From the NCBI GenBank assembly GCA_916710115.1, contig CAKAOY010000086.1, positions 1 to 5,650 of the forward strand: 5,650 nucleotides of DNA, in the 5' to 3' direction. Both the position numbers and the translations under genes were made by a program. The notes under the pieces were generated by a model that saw only the letters and a list, made by a program, of their open reading frames with translations, ran no database searches and was not told the origin of the DNA. Positions 1 to 5,304 of this stretch are shown piece by piece (the stretch's first letter is position 1; every line of letters starts with the position of its first letter). Source of the stretch: an uncultured Bergeyella sp. (GTDB lineage: Bacteria > Bacteroidota > Bacteroidia > Flavobacteriales > Weeksellaceae).

Positions 1-1
1 T

Positions 2-211
2 TATATCAGCAGTTTTCCCCTGAGTTGTCAATTAATTGGACAATATATTCGAGGTCATTGGGGGATTGAGAATCGGCTTCATTGGCATTTGGATGTAACT
101 TTCAGGGAAGATGCTTGTCGAGCGCGTAAATATTATTCGGCAACTAATCTAAACACGTTGAGAAAGTTTGCTTTAGCCATTGTTTCTGGACATAAAGACA
201 AATTATCCTAA
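2..211 (+). CDS. ISAs1-family transposase, C-terminal fragment (5' end outside window, probable nonsense mutation)
   Basis: The reading frame is open from the window edge to TAA at 209-211 and gives 69 residues. It contains the ISAs1 (H-repeat/DDE transposase) signature RGHWGIENRLHWHLDVTF at about nt 50-103, followed by FREDACRARKYY and the family's NLNTLRKFAL helix. The RGHW-IEN segment belongs to the catalytic domain of these DDE enzymes, which cut and join the element's ends. The frame continues without interruption beyond the TAA for 20 more codons to TGA at 272-274. That extension contains LFKATLNIDYLKKLLK, which looks like the normal ISAs1 C-terminus, so the TAA at 209 looks like a late nonsense mutation rather than the native end. 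Only the last part of the protein is visible, so whether the rest is intact is unknown. Confidence 0.85.
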   Translation, partial: YISSFPLSCQLIGQYIRGHWGIENRLHWHLDVTFREDACRARKYYSATNLNTLRKFALAIVSGHKDKLS

Positions 212-269
212 CGCAATAGGTTATTCAAAGCTACCCTGAATATCGACTACCTCAAAAAGCTACTAAAGA

Positions 270-287
270 TTTGATGCGGTTGCCTTG
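270..287 (+). repeat. Probable right terminal inverted repeat of the ISAs1-family element
   Basis: The stretch TTTGATGCGGTTGCCTTG reads on the reverse strand as CAAGGCAACCGCATCAAA. ISAs1-family ends typically begin with a CAGGG-like or CAAGG-like motif followed by a GCATC-containing stretch, and they overlap the transposase stop codon. Here the TGA of the extended frame (272-274) lies inside it. The call rests on resemblance and position only, because the matching left repeat is outside the window. Confidence 0.5.
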
Positions 288-289
288 GC

Positions 290-312
290 CTCTCCGTTGT
301 GGGAGTTTTTTT
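290..312 (+). terminator. Weak terminator-like hairpin with T-run between the IS end and the HU-domain gene
   Basis: CTCC (292-295) can pair with GGAG (302-305), or with a one-base bulge CCTCTCC can pair with GGGAG, and this is followed directly by seven T residues (306-312). The arrangement resembles an intrinsic terminator facing right, which would stop transcription coming out of the insertion sequence. The stem is only 4-5 pairs, so it may be weak, or it may be a native terminator whose 5' arm was cut by the insertion. Confidence 0.3.
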
Positions 313-324
313 GTTGAAAATGAT

Positions 325-332
325 TATCTTTG
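325..332 (+). promoter_or_regulatory. Candidate -7 promoter element (TATCTTTG) of the HU-domain gene
   Basis: TATCTTTG matches the Bacteroidota -7 consensus TAnnTTTG. No well-spaced -33 TTG is visible: the nearest, at 297-299, leaves a 25-base spacer, longer than usual. The element ends four bases before the ATG at 337, so transcription from it would start at or next to the start codon and give an almost leaderless mRNA. It may instead be a chance match. Confidence 0.35.
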
Positions 333-336
333 CAAT

Positions 337-912
337 ATGATTTCAAAATATATTTTAGATTATCTCCTTGCCCACCAAAGGGTAGAAGTAGCAGGATTTG
401 GAGTGTTCATCTTGGTGAATACAAGTGCCAAAATGAATGAAGATAATAACCTTTTACCACCCGCTAAGAAAGTCAGCTTTGAGTTTGATGAGACCACAGA
501 GGATAATGGTCTGGCAAAATTCATCTCCCAAAATTCGGATTGTGATACAGACTCTGCCCTAAAATATATTAAGCAAAATACAGAAGAGTGGCTCGTGAAA
601 GTCAAAAATCATCTACCATTGAGGTTAGACCAAATCGGTACCTTTACTCATTTCGAGGATAAACTTAATTTTTCAGGAGAAAGAATAGAGAGTGCCATTC
701 CTGATTTTTTTGGTCTGGAAAAAATTAACATTGAAGCGAAATATCACGAGAAAAATAAGGAGAATAATTTTTGGAATCGTATGATATTATGGCTGTTTTT
801 GATGATTATTCCCCTTGTGGGACTTTTGATAGTTGGTTTATGGAAGAAAGATTTTATCTTAGATAAAATACAACACGGAATCCAGCAAGGTACAGAAAGA
901 ATAGAAGATTAA
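337..912 (+). CDS. Small membrane-anchored protein with HU-CCDC81-like domains
   Basis: A protein of 191 residues from ATG 337. An in-frame TTG at 271 lies inside the insertion-sequence end and is not a credible start, whereas MISKYILDYLLAHQRVEVAGFGVF is the typical beginning of the bacterial HU-CCDC81 family. Residues 1 to about 56 resemble the first HU-like domain. Residues about 60-135 resemble the second, including IGTFTHFEDKLNF and the closing FGLEKI. A single hydrophobic segment at about 149-169 is flanked by lysines, and only about 20 residues follow it. Family members in Bacteroidota usually carry a long linker and a C-terminal SPOR domain after the membrane helix, and both are absent here. 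The HU part should be cytoplasmic and the short tail outside the inner membrane. HU folds bind DNA in classical members, but for this divergent branch a DNA or protein ligand is not established. It is probably cotranscribed with the dehydrogenase gene 16 bases downstream. Confidence 0.8.
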   Translation: MISKYILDYLLAHQRVEVAGFGVFILVNTSAKMNEDNNLLPPAKKVSFEFDETTEDNGLAKFISQNSDCDTDSALKYIKQNTEEWLVKVKNHLPLRLDQIGTFTHFEDKLNFSGERIESAIPDFFGLEKINIEAKYHEKNKENNFWNRMILWLFLMIIPLVGLLIVGLWKKDFILDKIQHGIQQGTERIED

Positions 913-928
913 ATGTATATCATTGATA

Positions 929-1864
929 ATGAAAATATTACAGATTGATAAAAATCATCCACTAATAGTCGAGCAACTCACTGCAAAAGGCTTTGTGATT
1001 GAGGAAGACCATACATCTACCTACGACCAAATTTTAGATAAAATAGAAAATTATGAAGGTATCATTATTAGGAGTAGAATTCCTATAGATGCAAATTTCT
1101 TATCTATGGCTACGAATCTAAAATTTATAGCTCGGGTTGGAGCAGGAATGGAAAATATAGATACTTCCGAAGCCAAAAAAAGAGGTATTAAATTGATAAA
1201 CTCCCCCGAAGGGAATCGAGATGCCGTAGCAGAGCATAGTTTGGGAATGCTTTTAGTCCTAATGAATCGACTATTCATAGCATCTAATGAGGTTAAAAAT
1301 GGTATTTGGTTGAGAGAAGAAAACCGAGGTAATGAACTTTATGGAAAGACCATTGGGCTGATAGGCTATGGAAATATGGGTAAAGCCACTGCTAAGAGGT
1401 TCTCTGGATTTGGGTGTAAGGTAATTTTTTACGACATATTGCCGAATTTGTCCGACGAATATGCAATACAAGTGAGCTTGGAAGAATTGCAATATGAGGC
1501 AGATATCGTTAGCCTACACATTCCTTTCACTGAGGAAACCCATTATTTAATAGATGAAAAATTTATTGATAAAATGAGGAAAAAGTTCTATCTTATCAAT
1601 ACTTCAAGAGGTAAAAATGTGAAAACGGAAGCGGTAGTAGAAGCCTTGAAAATAGGTAAAATAGAAGGAGCAGCCCTTGATGTGATAGAATATGAGAAAT
1701 CTTCATTTGAAAATATCACTAAGATAGATAATAATGCACTGAAATACCTCCTCACCTCTGATAAGGTGATTCTTACACCTCATATTGCAGGTTGGACGAT
1801 TCAGAGTAAAGAAAAATTAGCCCAAGTTATCGTAGATAAAATATTAGATTACTATAACCTATAA
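929..1864 (+). CDS. D-2-hydroxyacid dehydrogenase, short phosphoglycerate dehydrogenase-like form
   Basis: A protein of 311 residues from ATG 929. A TTG at 923 is also in frame but adds only two residues, and MKILQID is the natural first beta strand. This is an NAD-dependent oxidoreductase of the D-isomer 2-hydroxyacid dehydrogenase family. The substrate-side motif IIIRSR lies at 46-50, and NSPEGNRDAVAEH at 91-103. The nucleotide-binding loop is GYGNMG (146-151), with Asp169 at the end of the next strand, which favours NAD over NADP. The catalytic set is visible as Arg227 (NTSRG), Glu256 (DVIEYE) and His285 (TPHIAG). It lacks the C-terminal ACT domain of long SerA enzymes. The histidine motif reads PHIAGWT rather than the PHIGGST of classical SerA, so 3-phosphoglycerate oxidation in serine synthesis is the likeliest role but not certain. 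The gene follows the HU-domain gene by 16 bases and ends 33 bases from the convergent gldH. No strong terminator is visible between them. Confidence 0.9.
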   Translation: MKILQIDKNHPLIVEQLTAKGFVIEEDHTSTYDQILDKIENYEGIIIRSRIPIDANFLSMATNLKFIARVGAGMENIDTSEAKKRGIKLINSPEGNRDAVAEHSLGMLLVLMNRLFIASNEVKNGIWLREENRGNELYGKTIGLIGYGNMGKATAKRFSGFGCKVIFYDILPNLSDEYAIQVSLEELQYEADIVSLHIPFTEETHYLIDEKFIDKMRKKFYLINTSRGKNVKTEAVVEALKIGKIEGAALDVIEYEKSSFENITKIDNNALKYLLTSDKVILTPHIAGWTIQSKEKLAQVIVDKILDYYNL

Positions 1865-1897
1865 AATTAAACAATTTTTAAGAATTTTAGTGGAGAA

Positions 1898-2350
1898 TTA
1901 TTCTATTTTTATTCCAAAATCTTCTATACCTTTAAGGTGGGAATCTCTCATTGCGTGTTGTACTTCAATAGTGTATATCCCATTTTTTGGGAATTTATAT
2001 CCTTTTTTATACTGAAAAAGAATCTCTTTTGTTTCACCAAACCCCTTTCCAAGCCACATCCCGTTGGGTTCTGCGAGGATATAGTTTAAGGTGTCCATTT
2101 TATTTTTTTTGTTTTTCTTTTTTGCATCTTTTATTGTGGCAAATACCCGAAGGTTGGCGTATGGATACTCGTTGTTGTTCCTCACCACGAATATCAATTT
2201 TTTTGGTGTTTGGTAGTTATTGATTTTTATCTCAAATTTTTGAGTGTTATTTTTATCCCAAACTCCATTGATAGGGTTGATTTTTATATTTTCGTCAGAA
2301 CAGCCTATCAATAACAGAGTTAATCCCAAAAAGTAGAGAAGTTTAGTCAT
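1898..2350 (-). CDS. gldH: Gliding motility lipoprotein GldH
   Basis: A lipoprotein of 150 residues. The start is placed at the ATG at 2350, because MTKLLYFLGLTLLLIGCSD is a compact signal peptide with a lipobox ending at Cys17. An upstream in-frame ATG at 2392 would add 14 residues ahead of the signal and overlap ricT. Features of the GldH family are visible: W31, VVRNNNEYPYANLRVF (55-70), DTLNYILAEPNGMWLGKGFG (86-105), and the closing EVQHAMRDSHLKGIEDFGIKIE (129-150). GldH is one of the Gld proteins needed for gliding in Flavobacterium johnsoniae, and loss of such proteins also impairs the type IX secretion system there. Its exact biochemical role is unknown. Homologues also occur in non-gliding Flavobacteriia. 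A lysine-rich insert, KKKNKKNK at 77-84, sits before the conserved DTL. The gene lies 16 bases downstream of ricT and is probably cotranscribed with it. Confidence 0.93.
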   Translation of the reverse strand: MTKLLYFLGLTLLLIGCSDENIKINPINGVWDKNNTQKFEIKINNYQTPKKLIFVVRNNNEYPYANLRVFATIKDAKKKNKKNKMDTLNYILAEPNGMWLGKGFGETKEILFQYKKGYKFPKNGIYTIEVQHAMRDSHLKGIEDFGIKIE

Positions 2351-2366
2351 TTTTATGCTGAGTATA

Positions 2367-3656
2367 TTATTGATTATTGGGTTTATTACCATTATTGTTA
2401 GGTTTTTTGTTATTTACTCGCTTTCTTTTTTGGTTAGAGGGATGATAGTTTTTGTTTGTTTTTTTACCTTCGTTATTTGTTTGTTGTTTGCTTTCTTTTG
2501 CGTTGGGCTGTGGTGTAGAGGTCTCCTTTTCTTGTTTTTTGTTGTTAGTTTTTTTCTTTTTCATAAACCTATCAACACTATTCTCTTGTATGAGGTCTGC
2601 ACTTGGTTTGAATCCAGCAGTAGAAGCCTCTAATCCAGATAGTTCCTCTAAGGACGGAGATTTCAGCCCTTTATTGTTATTAGAAAGCTCTTTTTTTACT
2701 TTGTTAATATCCAAATCGTACCAAGTCATAGAATTTTCTACATAGGCAAACCACATTTTTTTCTTGAAAACATCTATTTTGATACAGAATGCTTTACCTT
2801 TTTCTGTGTCAAGGGTAGAATTTGTTGGTGGAAAAAAAGACAAAGCATCAAGGTAGGAATCTAATTCAAAATTGAGGCAACATTTCAGCTTTCCACATTG
2901 TCCAGCTAATTTTTGTGGATTAATGCTTAATTGTTGATAACGAGCGACATTTGTATTTACAGAGCGGAAGTCTGTGAGCCAAGTAGAGCAACACAATTCG
3001 CGTCCGCAAGGGCCGATACCTCCTACTTTGGCAGCCTCTTGGCGAAAACCGATTTGTTTCATATCGATTTTCGTTTTGAAGGTAATGGCATAGTCTTTTA
3101 TCAGTTGTCTGAAATCCACACGACCATCAGCGATGTAGTAGAAAGTAACCTTTCCACCATCTCCTTGGTACTCTACATCGGTGATTTTCATTGCTAATTT
3201 GTGGAACTGAGCCAATTTTCTAGCCTCTTTTTTTATGGCTTCTTCTTTGGCTCTGTATTCAGCCCACGCATCAATATCTCGCTGATTTGCAAGTCTATAT
3301 ATATTTAAAGTTTGTTCTTCTGAGGCTTTTTTCTTTTTCATTTGGATTTTTACCAACTCCCCAGTAAGGCTTACGACGCCTACGTCGTGCCCCGAGCTAC
3401 ACTCTACAACCACTATGCTCCCAATGTGCAATGGAAGATTGTTCGGATTTTTGAAAAAGTGCTTTCTATCATTCTTAAATCTAACTTCTACTATATCCTT
3501 ACTTCTGTCCTGATTGGGCTGATGAAAACCAGATAACCAATCAAATACACTTAATTTATAACTATTTGCACAAGTATCCACACTTGAACAGCCATTGGCA
3601 GATTTGGAGCCACAACTATGGTTGGAGTTTTTAGATGAACCACATCCACAACTCAT
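2367..3656 (-). CDS. ricT: RicT-type PSP1-domain iron-sulfur regulatory protein
   Basis: A protein of 429 residues. The PSP1 domain covers roughly residues 55-275. It includes the two cysteine motifs of the RicT/YaaT family, GPCGRELCCSTWL (216-227; Cys217, 222, 223) and GQCGKLKCCLNFE (252-264; Cys254, 259, 260). In Bacillus subtilis RicT forms, with RicA and RicF, an iron-sulfur complex that promotes RNase Y-dependent mRNA maturation and affects sporulation, competence and biofilm formation. No such partner genes are seen here, so the role in this organism is inferred only at family level. An additional cysteine-rich head (Cys3, 5, 15, 23, 29 within the first 30 residues) could bind metal. 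From about residue 365 the tail is low-complexity, rich in Lys, Asn and Gln, with repeats such as NNKKPNNN and GNKPNN, and is probably disordered. It makes the coding region strongly purine-rich on its own strand. The gene heads the ricT-gldH pair and has its own candidate promoter. Confidence 0.92.
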   Translation of the reverse strand: MSCGCGSSKNSNHSCGSKSANGCSSVDTCANSYKLSVFDWLSGFHQPNQDRSKDIVEVRFKNDRKHFFKNPNNLPLHIGSIVVVECSSGHDVGVVSLTGELVKIQMKKKKASEEQTLNIYRLANQRDIDAWAEYRAKEEAIKKEARKLAQFHKLAMKITDVEYQGDGGKVTFYYIADGRVDFRQLIKDYAITFKTKIDMKQIGFRQEAAKVGGIGPCGRELCCSTWLTDFRSVNTNVARYQQLSINPQKLAGQCGKLKCCLNFELDSYLDALSFFPPTNSTLDTEKGKAFCIKIDVFKKKMWFAYVENSMTWYDLDINKVKKELSNNNKGLKSPSLEELSGLEASTAGFKPSADLIQENSVDRFMKKKKTNNKKQEKETSTPQPNAKESKQQTNNEGKKTNKNYHPSNQKRKRVNNKKPNNNGNKPNNQ

Positions 3657-3688
3657 ATTTCAATTATCTTTTTTAATTTAAATCGATG

Positions 3689-3696
3689 CAAAGGTA
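3689..3696 (-). promoter_or_regulatory. Candidate -7 promoter element (TACCTTTG) for ricT-gldH
   Basis: Read on the minus strand, the bases are TACCTTTG, an exact match to TAnnTTTG, ending 33 bases before the ricT ATG. No clear TTG at the -33 position is seen in the AT-rich sequence upstream. The position in the 94-base rodA-ricT gap implies that ricT and gldH can be transcribed independently of rodA, with a leader of roughly 25-30 bases. The leader ends without a Shine-Dalgarno sequence, as is usual in Bacteroidota. Confidence 0.6.
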
Positions 3697-3750
3697 AGAA
3701 AAAGATATTAGATATTTTAATGAAGATATATAAAAAGATTTTTAACCACC

Positions 3751-4983
3751 TTATACTAAGGCGTTTCTATCGGTATAATCCAGTTTGAAGAAGATAGCTG
3801 TCATTATAGAAAACGCTACTAAGGAACTTCCTCCGTATGAGAAATAGGGTAGTGGTATTCCTACCGTAGGAAATAGTCCTATTACCATACCGATATTAAT
3901 GCCAAAGTGCATCAGTAGAATAGATGCAAAACTATATCCAAAAATACGATTGAATATGGATTTTTGTTTCTCGGAAAGATAATAAATTCGCCCAATATAG
4001 AAGGCATATAGTAGTATCAGAGCGGTGCTTCCCACGAAGCCCCATTCTTCCCCCACGGTACAAAAAATATAGTCGGTTTCTTGCTCTGGGACGAATTTTC
4101 CACGTGTTACGGAACCCTCATGGTAGCCCTTTCCGAAGATATTTCCAGAGCCAATAGCCGTTTTGGAGTAGAGTAAATTGTACCCTGAGGTATTGCGATA
4201 TTTCATCTCGCCCTCATACAGTACCATTACTCGTTCTCGTTGGTGTTTAGGAAGTTTTTCTAATATTTTTGGAGTAAAAAAAACAAACCCCGAAAGGAAA
4301 ATAGTGATGACCACAATTCCTCCAAGAATTGGGATGTTTTTTATTAAAGTCCTGAAATTTTTAGTAATAATAAATATACTGATGAGTACTATCGCTATAA
4401 TCTCGTATAATGGATTTATATTATTGACAACTAAATAAATAGATATTAAAAAAATAATTGTAAAAACACCAATAGTGGTAAAAAATCGCCCATTAAGTCC
4501 CTCTCGGTATAGAGCAATAGCGAATGCAAAAAATACCAACAGAGACCCCACATCAGGAATTGCTAATACGATAGTTGCAGGTATCCCAATGATAATCAGG
4601 GCTTTGAAGATATTGGAATTCGTAGGTGTAAAACTACCATTGGATACGAAATTTGCCAGCATCAGAGCAGTGCCAATTTTCATAAACTCTACGGGTTGCA
4701 TTGTAAAAGACCCTATTTTGTACCAGTTTTTTTGCCCCAAAATCTCTTTACCAAAAGGAAAAAGTCCTAAAAGAAGAAGAACGCCTCCGAGGTAAAATAT
4801 CGGAGCAAAATTTTCAAAAAACTTATATCTAATAGCAAAAATCACACCCCATAGTATCAGCGATAGTACAAAAAATATAAATTGTTTAGTGCCAAGTCCT
4901 TCATCTACACTATAAATATTGAGAATAGCAAAAATACATAAAACAAGATATGCTAATACCCCAATGGTATCAATTCCTTTCAT
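3751..4983 (-). CDS. rodA: Rod-shape protein RodA, SEDS peptidoglycan glycosyltransferase
   Basis: A polytopic inner-membrane protein of 410 residues, close to the normal length of Bacteroidota RodA, with about ten hydrophobic segments. RodA polymerises lipid II into glycan strands for side-wall growth, working with a class B PBP (PBP2) and the MreBCD system. Family motifs are clear: NWYKIGSFTMQPVEFMKIG (86-104), AIPDVGSLLVF (141-151), SGYNLLYSKTAIGSG (266-280), GKGYHEGSVTRGKFVPEQ (284-301), TDYIFCTVGEEWGF (303-316) and FPTVGIPLPYFSYGGSS (371-387). In the large extracellular loop before SGYN the segment reads EGEMKYRNT (257-265), where E. coli RodA has the essential Asp262 and many Bacteroidota proteins have a D. 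No Asp is present there (see findings). A cotranscribed PBP2 gene is not adjacent: downstream is ricT and upstream lies a divergent gene. A separate promoter precedes it. Confidence 0.93.
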   Translation of the reverse strand: MKGIDTIGVLAYLVLCIFAILNIYSVDEGLGTKQFIFFVLSLILWGVIFAIRYKFFENFAPIFYLGGVLLLLGLFPFGKEILGQKNWYKIGSFTMQPVEFMKIGTALMLANFVSNGSFTPTNSNIFKALIIIGIPATIVLAIPDVGSLLVFFAFAIALYREGLNGRFFTTIGVFTIIFLISIYLVVNNINPLYEIIAIVLISIFIITKNFRTLIKNIPILGGIVVITIFLSGFVFFTPKILEKLPKHQRERVMVLYEGEMKYRNTSGYNLLYSKTAIGSGNIFGKGYHEGSVTRGKFVPEQETDYIFCTVGEEWGFVGSTALILLYAFYIGRIYYLSEKQKSIFNRIFGYSFASILLMHFGINIGMVIGLFPTVGIPLPYFSYGGSSLVAFSIMTAIFFKLDYTDRNALV

Positions 4984-5007
4984 TTGATTTTTATTCGTAA
5001 TTTATTG

Positions 5008-5015
5008 CAAAAATA
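5008..5015 (-). promoter_or_regulatory. Candidate -7 promoter element (TATTTTTG) for rodA
   Basis: The minus strand reads TATTTTTG, which fits TAnnTTTG and ends 25 bases before the rodA ATG. No convincing -33 TTG is found upstream on that strand. Its A/T composition makes a chance match more likely than for the other elements, but the distance to the start codon is typical. Confidence 0.5.
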
Positions 5016-5076
5016 ATGAAATATTATGGTATTTAGTAGGTGTTAAATAGAATTATAAAAAAATGAGGTAAAAAAA

Positions 5077-5107
5077 TTGTGTAGATGAAAAAAAGTATAT
5101 ACCTTTG
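5077..5107 (+). promoter_or_regulatory. Promoter of the TPP-riboswitch/TonB receptor transcript (-33 TTG, -7 TACCTTTG)
   Basis: TTG at 5077-5079 and TACCTTTG at 5100-5107 are separated by 20 bases, the spacing expected for the Bacteroidota sigma-ABfr type promoter. The transcript would start near 5112-5114, exactly where the riboswitch P1 stem begins. This is the best-formed promoter in the window, and its agreement with the riboswitch start supports both calls. Confidence 0.8.
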
Positions 5108-5112
5108 CTAAG

Positions 5113-5191
5113 TCTCAAAAGGGGTGCCCTAATTAAGGCTGAGATTATACCCATAGAACTTAGACTGGTAATGCAGTCAAAGGATTTTAGG
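5113..5191 (+). promoter_or_regulatory. TPP (thi-box) riboswitch aptamer
   Basis: The conserved thi-box core is present: GGGGTGCC at 5121-5128, GGCTGAGA at 5137-5144 (the pyrimidine-binding part of the fold) and ACCC at 5149-5152. The pyrophosphate-side hairpin GACTG-GTAATG-CAGTC follows at 5163-5178, then AAAGGA. P3 pairs GCC (5126-5128) with GGC (5137-5139). P1 pairs CTCAAAA (5114-5120) with TTTTAGG (5185-5191), with one C-A mismatch and one G-U pair. The second half departs from the common CTGATCTGG form but keeps pairing. TPP binding normally lowers expression of the downstream gene. The aptamer lies 112 bases upstream of the TonB-dependent receptor start, which points to thiamine-controlled import. 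Confidence 0.93.
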
Positions 5192-5258
5192 CGTTCTGCC
5201 ACAGATAATTAAGTGAAATGTTGTATTTTGGGTGATACACATTTTAGTAATAATCACA

Positions 5259-5304
5259 TAAAATAATAGCCTCTTTTTATTTTACAAAAAAATCATTTTT
5301 GTAA
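5259..5304 (+). other. Two overlapping hairpins ending at the receptor start codon (candidate expression platform)
   Basis: TAAAATAA (5259-5266) pairs perfectly with TTATTTTA (5277-5284) around a 10-base loop. TTACAAAAA (5282-5290) pairs perfectly over nine base pairs with TTTTTGTAA (5296-5304) around the loop AATCA. The two share bases 5282-5284 and cannot form fully at the same time. The second hairpin includes the A of the ATG at 5304. This suggests a translational on/off switch for the riboswitch, but the stems are almost all A-U, so stability is modest and the role is inferred. I saw no GC-rich terminator between the aptamer and the gene. The remaining 5192-5258 shows nothing beyond a 5-bp GTGAT/ATCAC stem. 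Confidence 0.4.

Larger units (their letters stand above)
1..287 (+). mobile_element. Right end of an ISAs1-family insertion sequence (left part outside window)
   Basis: The left edge of the window lies inside an insertion sequence. What is visible is the 3' part of the transposase reading frame followed directly by a sequence that resembles the ISAs1-family right terminus, where the last transposase codons run into the terminal inverted repeat. The outer boundary is placed at about 287, after the TTGCCTTG motif. This is inferred from the family pattern because the left end and the target-site duplication are not in view. The element points rightward, towards the HU-domain gene that starts 50 bases later. 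Confidence 0.75.

Noticed and set aside
271..336. Upstream TTG start at 271 for the HU-domain protein, adding 22 residues
   Set aside because: The extension is encoded by the insertion-sequence end and does not resemble the family, while MISKYI at 337 is the standard N-terminus.
1865..1905. Possible bidirectional terminator between the convergent dehydrogenase and gldH genes
   Set aside because: Only a 5-bp AGAAT/ATTCT stem with a long loop can be drawn, so it is not convincing.
2351..2392. Upstream ATG at 2392 for gldH
   Set aside because: It would place 14 residues before a complete lipoprotein signal peptide and overlap the end of ricT.
2355..2745. Plus-strand open frames full of Phe, Leu and Val in 2355-2745
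   Set aside because: They are the antisense of the Lys/Asn-rich ricT tail. The apparent hydrophobicity comes from T-rich composition.
4178..4795. Plus-strand open frames opposite rodA
   Set aside because: They lie antisense to a clearly conserved membrane protein and show no family resemblance.
5171..5212. A 13-codon open frame starting with ATG inside the riboswitch P5 loop
   Set aside because: The ATG is part of the conserved GTAATGC-like aptamer loop, so it is expected there. No ribosome binding signal is seen.
5136..5272. Five-base complement between AGGCT in the aptamer (5136-5140) and AGCCT in the hairpin loop (5268-5272)
   Set aside because: Too short to separate from chance, and the aptamer side is fixed by TPP binding.
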